Below the pieces are notes generated by a model. The model ran no database searches. It worked only from the letters and a program-made list of their open reading frames with translations, and was not told the DNA's origin. Source: Lentisphaeria bacterium (GTDB lineage Bacteria; Verrucomicrobiota; Lentisphaeria; Oligosphaerales; Oligosphaeraceae). From it: a stretch of DNA of 10,457 nt. Positions 6,395-10,457 of the stretch are shown in pieces (position 1 is the first letter of the stretch; the number at the start of each line of letters is the position of its first letter). Both the position numbers and the translations under genes were made by a program. The stretch is from the NCBI GenBank assembly GCA_016302725.1, contig JAEDNB010000066.1, positions 1-10,457 on the forward strand, read 5' to 3'.

Positions 6395-7849
6395 ATGGCC
6401 ACCACCAAAAAGGCAAAGGAAAACAAGAAAACTGCCCCCATCCCCACCTGGAAACGGGAACCGGGATGGGACAAACTCGAGAAAGGAGAGGAGGCCAGGC
6501 TGGAAAAATACTGCGCCGAATACCTCCGCTTCATCAGCGAAAGCAAGACCGAACGCCTGGTCCACGACCATCTCCTGGAAGAGGCCAGGAAACTGGGCTT
6601 CCTGGACCTGGACCAGGCCGCCAGGGCGAAAAAACCCCTCAAGCCCGGCACCGGGGTCTACCGCTCCATGGACGGAAAGACCCTCCTGCTGGCCAGAATC
6701 GGAGCAGCCCCCCTGGAAGAGGGGCTCAACCTGGTGGGCGGACACGCCGACTGCCCCAGGCTTGACCTGAAACCCTGCCCCCTCTACCAGGACGAGGAAC
6801 TCGTCCTCCTGGACACCCACTACTACGGCGGCATCAAGCACTACCAGTGGCTCGCCCTCCCCCTGGCCCTCTACGGAGTGGTAATCCGACGGGACGGCAC
6901 CAAGGTGGACGTGGCCATCGGCGACGCCCCCGGGGACCCCGTCTTCTGCATCACGGACATCTTGCCCCACCTGGACGTGGACCAGTCCAAGCAGACCATG
7001 CGGGAGGGCGTCCGGGGCGAGAAGCTCAACGTGGTCTTCGGCTCCCGCCCCGTCTCCAAGGAGCAGGACGACAAGGATGTCCCCCAGAAGGCGAAATTGA
7101 ACATCCTCCGGATGCTGCGGGAGACCTACGGCATTGAGGAGGAGGACTTTGCCAGCGCGGAACTGGAGGTGGTCCCCGCCGGGCAGGCCCGGGAGCTGGG
7201 CCTGGACCGCTCCATGCTCCTGGGCTACGGCCAGGACGACAGGGTCTGCTCCTACGCCGCCGCACGGGCGGTCCTGGACTTCCAGGGCATTCCCCGCCGC
7301 ACCATGGGCGCCCTGGTGGTGGACAAGGAGGAAATCGGCTCCTACGGACGCACGGGCATGGACTCCACCTTCCTGCCCAACTCCGTGGCCGAACTGGTGG
7401 CCGCCACCGAAAAGACGTACAGCGACCTCACCGTCCGCCGCGCCCTGGAACACACCCGGATGCTCTCCGCCGACGTGGGCACCCTGGCCGACCCCGACTA
7501 CAAGGGGGCCAACTCCAACGGGAACATGGGGCGCCTCAACTGCGGCCTCCAGGTCAACAAGTATGACGGGCACGGCGGCAAGGGAGGCGCCTCCGACGCC
7601 AGCGCCGAATTCATGGCCCACGTCCGGAAGGTCTTCAACGACAACAAGGTCCTCTGGCAAATCTGCGAACTGGGCAAGCCCGACGTGGGCGGCGGCGGAA
7701 CCATCGCCCTCTACATGGCCCGCCTGGGCATCGAAGTGGTGGACTGCGGCGTGGGCCTGCTCTGCATGCACGCCCCCTGGGAAATCGCCGGAAAACTGGA
7801 CGTCTACATGGCCTACAAGGGCTACTCCGCCTTCCTCGCCAACGCCTGA
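6395..7849 (+). CDS. M18-family metallo-aminopeptidase
   Basis: The 484-residue product is a cytosolic, two-metal (zinc-type) aminopeptidase that trims N-terminal residues from peptides. Family M18 motifs and likely metal or catalytic residues are all visible: GGHADCPRLDLKP (H117, D119), GQDDRVCSY (D281 or D282), VVDKEEIGSYG (E312, E313), SADVGTLADP (D360) and the C-terminal CMHAPWE (H459). HGGKGGASDASAEF (392-405) places it with the aminopeptidase 1 subgroup rather than the eukaryotic-type aspartyl aminopeptidases. The first 12 residues are lysine-rich and probably disordered. The ATG at 6395 is preferred because of the AGGAG at 6380-6384; an in-frame TTG at 6356 is possible. It sits alone between paaK and the 7TM-HD gene, 93 and 86 bases away, so it may have its own transcript. 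The physiological peptide substrate cannot be read from sequence. Confidence 0.93.
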   Translation: MATTKKAKENKKTAPIPTWKREPGWDKLEKGEEARLEKYCAEYLRFISESKTERLVHDHLLEEARKLGFLDLDQAARAKKPLKPGTGVYRSMDGKTLLLARIGAAPLEEGLNLVGGHADCPRLDLKPCPLYQDEELVLLDTHYYGGIKHYQWLALPLALYGVVIRRDGTKVDVAIGDAPGDPVFCITDILPHLDVDQSKQTMREGVRGEKLNVVFGSRPVSKEQDDKDVPQKAKLNILRMLRETYGIEEEDFASAELEVVPAGQARELGLDRSMLLGYGQDDRVCSYAAARAVLDFQGIPRRTMGALVVDKEEIGSYGRTGMDSTFLPNSVAELVAATEKTYSDLTVRRALEHTRMLSADVGTLADPDYKGANSNGNMGRLNCGLQVNKYDGHGGKGGASDASAEFMAHVRKVFNDNKVLWQICELGKPDVGGGGTIALYMARLGIEVVDCGVGLLCMHAPWEIAGKLDVYMAYKGYSAFLANA

Positions 7850-7871
7850 CGCCACCTGCCCCCCACCCACC

Positions 7872-7918
7872 GAGGGGAGAGGGAACGGGCGGGGCCACCC
7901 CCGCCACCCCCTCCCCTC
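7872..7918 (+). other. GC-rich imperfect hairpin between the M18 and 7TM-HD genes
   Basis: GAGGGGAG (7872-7879) pairs with CTCCCCTC (7911-7918), GGG (7881-7883) with CCC (7908-7910), and GGCGGGG (7888-7894) with CCCCGCC (7899-7905) around a CCAC loop. No T-tract follows, so a classic intrinsic terminator is not supported. The structure ends 17 bases before the ATG at 7936. It could terminate or attenuate transcription or shape the 5' leader of the next gene. The C-rich composition makes chance pairing easier, although this is the only purine-rich block in the gap. Confidence 0.45.
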
Positions 7919-7935
7919 ACCATCCCCCATCCCCT

Positions 7936-9693
7936 ATGGGCTGCACCCACCACACAGCGGAATCCCTGCCGCCGCCCACCCCCCTCTCCCCGGACGAGCA
8001 GCAGACCAAGATGGCGCATTTCCGGGAGGGGCTGAAGGCCTCCTGCCAGGAAAGCCTCAGCCGCTCCCGCCAGGACACCTCCTGGTCCCGCCGCTTCTTC
8101 GACCGGGACAATTGCCTGGGGGCCCTCCTCCTCCTGGCCACCTGGCTGACAGGGGCGGCCGTGCGCCTCCTCCTCCCCTTCCCCTCCCCGGAAGGCACCT
8201 CCGCCCCCTGGGCAGAACGGCTGACAGACCGGAGCTTCCTCCTCTTCCTCATGGTCCACGCCTTCTCCCTGGCCTTCCTCATGGCCACCTTGAACACCCC
8301 CTGGCGACCCGCCAGGGCAATCCCCAAGGGCAAGGAGTTCCTCCTGGTCTCCCTCTCCCTGATGCTGGAGTACCTGGCCGTCGCCGCCATCGTCCACTCC
8401 ACCACCATCCCCACGAGCCGTCCCTGGAACATCATCACCATCCTGCCCCTGGCCGTCTTCCCCGCCTTCCTCATCAACCTGCTGGACGCCCGGATTGCCG
8501 CCTGCACCGCCGTGGTCCAGGCCATCCTCCTCCCCTTCCAGGTCTCCGCCTCCCCCACGGACAACGCCTACCCCCTCTTCTGCTTCGCCCTCATTGTCTC
8601 GGTGGCGGCGGTCCCCTGCTTCCGCAACATCCGCCTCCGGGTCCACTACCTGACCCAGGGCCTCTCCCAGGGCCTGCTGGTCACCGCCATGGGCTTCCTG
8701 GCCTGCTACTTCTCCGGCCCCCGGGATTCGGCGGCCCTTGTCACCTGGCGGGACGGATTCCAGGAGATTCTCCTGCCGGGGGTGGCCCAGGGGCTGCTCA
8801 CGGGGCTGGCCTGCATGATCTTCCTCCCCTTCCTGGAGCTGCTCTTCCGCATCCCCACCCCCATGACCCTGACGGAGTTGACGGACGTGAACACGCCCCT
8901 TCTCCAGCGCCTCCGGGCGGAGGCCCCGGGGACCTACCAGCACTCCCTGGACGTGGCGGAGATGGCCACCAACGCCGCCTCCTGCATCGGCGCGGACGCC
9001 AAGCTGGTCCATGTGATGGCCCTCTACCACGATGTAGGCAAGCTCTTCGCGCCCCAGTATTTCGCGGAGAACATGACCAACCAGAACAATCCCCTGGAGA
9101 ACGGGCTCTCCCCGGAAGAGAGCGCCAACCTCATCTTCGAGCACACCACCCACGGGACCCAGCTGGCCCAGAAATACCACATCTCCCCCCTGGTCATCCC
9201 CGCCATCTGGCAACACCACGGCACCACCCTCCTGGAGCATTTCTACCAGAAGGCCTGCGACCAGGCCGCCGCCAACGGCACCCCGCCCCCCCCGGAGGAG
9301 CGCTTCCGCTATCCCCAGAAACCCATCACCTCCCGGGAAGTGGCCATCCTCAGCATGGCGGACAGTTGCGAGGCCGCCGTCAGGGCGCTGCTCTCCCGCA
9401 AGCCCGACCTGGGGAAGCTGGCCAAGGCCATTGTGGAGCAGACCAGGGACCAGGGGCAGGACGCCACCGCCAAATGCCTTGACCTGCTCACGGAAAGCCT
9501 GGGGGAGAAGGACCTCTCCCATGTGGTGAAGGCCATTGACGAACGCATCGCCTCCGTCTTCCGCAAGCGCTTCTACGACCACCAGCTGGACCAGGTGGAC
9601 CTCACCACCAGGGAACTGGCCCTCATGGCCAGGAGCTTCCGGGAGACCATCCTCTTCCATTTCCACTCCCGCCCCGAATACCGCACGAAATGA
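7936..9693 (+). CDS. 7TM-HD membrane phosphohydrolase (PgpH/YqfF-like), short form
   Basis: This is a membrane protein with a cytoplasmic HD domain. Characterised relatives such as Listeria PgpH hydrolyse cyclic-di-AMP. The 585-residue product has a charged cytoplasmic start (1-58), a first membrane helix (about 60-83), about seven more hydrophobic segments (about 100-305), then the HD domain (about 315-560). The metal ligands are all visible: YQHS (H336), YHDVGK (H365, D366), FEHTTHG (H403), QHHGTT (H427, H428) and ADSCEAAVR (D476). APGTYQHSL and HHGTTLLEHFY are near-identical to the PgpH signature. Only about 15 residues separate helices 1 and 2. PgpH/YqfF proteins normally carry a large extracytoplasmic 7TM-HDED domain of roughly 200 residues there, so this is a shortened form. 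The stop overlaps the ybeY start by 4 bases. phoH, the common upstream neighbour elsewhere, is absent. An internal ATG at residue 26 is an alternative start. Confidence 0.92.
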   Translation: MGCTHHTAESLPPPTPLSPDEQQTKMAHFREGLKASCQESLSRSRQDTSWSRRFFDRDNCLGALLLLATWLTGAAVRLLLPFPSPEGTSAPWAERLTDRSFLLFLMVHAFSLAFLMATLNTPWRPARAIPKGKEFLLVSLSLMLEYLAVAAIVHSTTIPTSRPWNIITILPLAVFPAFLINLLDARIAACTAVVQAILLPFQVSASPTDNAYPLFCFALIVSVAAVPCFRNIRLRVHYLTQGLSQGLLVTAMGFLACYFSGPRDSAALVTWRDGFQEILLPGVAQGLLTGLACMIFLPFLELLFRIPTPMTLTELTDVNTPLLQRLRAEAPGTYQHSLDVAEMATNAASCIGADAKLVHVMALYHDVGKLFAPQYFAENMTNQNNPLENGLSPEESANLIFEHTTHGTQLAQKYHISPLVIPAIWQHHGTTLLEHFYQKACDQAAANGTPPPPEERFRYPQKPITSREVAILSMADSCEAAVRALLSRKPDLGKLAKAIVEQTRDQGQDATAKCLDLLTESLGEKDLSHVVKAIDERIASVFRKRFYDHQLDQVDLTTRELALMARSFRETILFHFHSRPEYRTK

Positions 9694-10181
9694 TTCTCCG
9701 GCTCTCCAAGATGCCCTCCCTGCGGGGGGTGCGGAACCTGGCCCGCTTCCAGAAGGCCCTGGAGGCGGTCCTCCCCCTGACGGGGCTCCCCCTGGACACC
9801 CCCGGGGAGATCCATGTGGTCCTGGTCACCATCCCCAGGATCACCCTCCTCAACGCAATGCACCTGCACCACCAGGGCGACACGGATGTCATCACCTACG
9901 ACCTCCGGGACGGGGCGTCCTCCCTCCCCCTGCCCCCCGAGGCGGGGGAACCCGTGCTGGCCGAACTCTACCTCTGCCCCGACGTCGCCAGGCGCCAGGC
10001 CCCCGCCTTCGCCCAGCCCCCCTCCCGGGAACTCTTCCGCTACGCCGTCCACGGGCTGCTCCACCTTGCCGGGGAGGACGACCTCACCCCCCAGGCGCTG
10101 CACTCCATGCGCCTGGCGGAGGAACGTCTCCTTTCCGCCGCGGAAGCCCAGGGATTCTCCCTGGAGCATTTCCTCTCCTGA
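9690..10181 (+). CDS. ybeY: Endoribonuclease YbeY, rRNA maturation factor
   Basis: YbeY is a metal-dependent RNase that takes part in 16S rRNA 3'-end maturation and ribosome quality control. The 163-residue product has the core HGLLHLAGEDD (121-131) followed by the helix MRLAEERLL, plus LNAMH and DTDVITYD (64-71), corresponding to the usual N-x-x-YR and TDVLSFP segments. H121 and H125 are present. The third metal ligand, usually the His of GYDH, is Asp here (D131). The YR pair is also changed, to HL. The ATG overlaps the TGA of the 7TM-HD gene (ATGA, 9690-9693), which points to translational coupling, and the 7TM-HD/ybeY pairing is widely conserved. The identity is well supported by motif and position. 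The altered ligand may be a lineage variant rather than loss of function. Confidence 0.88.
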   Translation: MILRLSKMPSLRGVRNLARFQKALEAVLPLTGLPLDTPGEIHVVLVTIPRITLLNAMHLHHQGDTDVITYDLRDGASSLPLPPEAGEPVLAELYLCPDVARRQAPAFAQPPSRELFRYAVHGLLHLAGEDDLTPQALHSMRLAEERLLSAAEAQGFSLEHFLS

Positions 10182-10199
10182 ACGCCCCTCACCCCCCGT

Positions 10200-10457
10200 A
10201 TGCACTGGCCCCTTCTTCTCCTGCCCGCCCTCCTCCTGGAATTCCTGGCGGGCTTCCTCCTCCTCGCCGCCCTGAAACTGGCCCTCTTCGGCAGGCCGCA
10301 ACTCCGGAAACTCCGGGAAAACCACCGGGAGCTCTCGGAACGCCTGGAAGACGCCCTGGAACGGAAACTGGTCTTCCGGGCCTCCCTCCAATTCGAGGCG
10401 GCCCTCTGCACCGTGCTCTCCGTCTCCCTCTACACCGCCTGGTTCCTCGCCACCCCC
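10200..10457 (+). CDS. Membrane protein, possibly CNNM/CorC (DUF21) family, 3'-truncated by the window
   Basis: Eighty-six codons are visible before the window ends. The protein starts with a hydrophobic helix (residues 3-29), then a charged amphipathic stretch (about 33-60, with RPQLRKL and ERLEDALE), then a second hydrophobic segment starting near residue 63 (ALCTVLSVSLY). This layout, and ALFGRPQLRKL in particular, resembles the start of DUF21 transporters, where a helix is followed by a TALFSLSRARLRRL-type segment. In many bacteria a CNNM/CorC gene follows ybeY, which supports the guess. The CBS and CorC-like domains that would prove it lie outside the window. It starts 18 bases after ybeY, so it is probably in the same transcript. 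The leader is C-rich (CACCCCCCGT before ATG) with no Shine-Dalgarno sequence. The existence of the gene is likely and the family is tentative. Confidence 0.6.
   Translation, partial: MHWPLLLLPALLLEFLAGFLLLAALKLALFGRPQLRKLRENHRELSERLEDALERKLVFRASLQFEAALCTVLSVSLYTAWFLATP

Noticed and set aside
4832..7930. Antisense open frame of 1032 codons on the - strand across hisG, paaK and the M18 gene
   Set aside because: It is a mirror of three well-identified genes. GC-rich, C-ending codons suppress stops on the opposite strand, and the translation is low-complexity (Gly, Val, His, Asp) with no recognisable domain.
7134..9482. Long + strand frame of 782 codons across the M18 and 7TM-HD genes
   Set aside because: It is an out-of-phase shadow, rich in Pro, Gly and His, with no domain; both true frames have intact catalytic motifs.

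Overview
The window is GC-rich, with a strong preference for C in the third codon position. All eight genes lie on the + strand and are tightly packed, with gaps of about 10 to 90 bases and one 4-base overlap. No RNA gene, insertion sequence, CRISPR array or attachment site is visible, and no stretch longer than 93 bases lacks a gene. The content points to a free-living or host-associated bacterium, possibly of the Planctomycetes-Verrucomicrobia-Lentisphaerae group. That placement rests on the 7TM-HD / ybeY / membrane-protein order and the variant YbeY motif, so it is tentative. Almost every start codon is preceded by a C/T-rich leader instead of a Shine-Dalgarno sequence.

Region 1 (1-4050) is an FtsK neighbourhood. 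It holds the C-terminal part of a DNA translocase FtsK with intact Walker motifs and a DNA-reading gamma domain. Next comes a small RodZ-like protein with an HTH domain and one membrane segment. The third gene is a second FtsK-like protein that keeps the alpha, beta and gamma layout but has lost the Walker A lysine and the Walker B acid pair. Its C terminus is a complete HisE (phosphoribosyl-ATP pyrophosphatase) domain in the same reading frame. This pseudo-FtsK-HisE fusion is the most unusual object in the window.

Region 2 (4133-4981) is hisG, a long-form ATP phosphoribosyltransferase. HisG makes phosphoribosyl-ATP and HisE hydrolyses it, so the fusion gene and hisG encode the first two steps of histidine synthesis side by side. 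Both resemble the actinobacterial hisE-hisG pair.

Region 3 (5003-7849) holds two metabolic genes: a phenylacetate-CoA ligase (PaaK family) and an M18-family metallo-aminopeptidase. The aminopeptidase is the only gene with a clear Shine-Dalgarno sequence.

Region 4 (7936-10457) is a conserved housekeeping block. It has a 7TM-HD phosphohydrolase (PgpH/YqfF-like, probably a cyclic-di-AMP phosphodiesterase) without its usual extracytoplasmic domain. The overlapping gene is the rRNA-maturation endonuclease YbeY with one altered metal ligand. Last is the start of a membrane protein, perhaps of the CNNM/CorC family, cut by the window edge.
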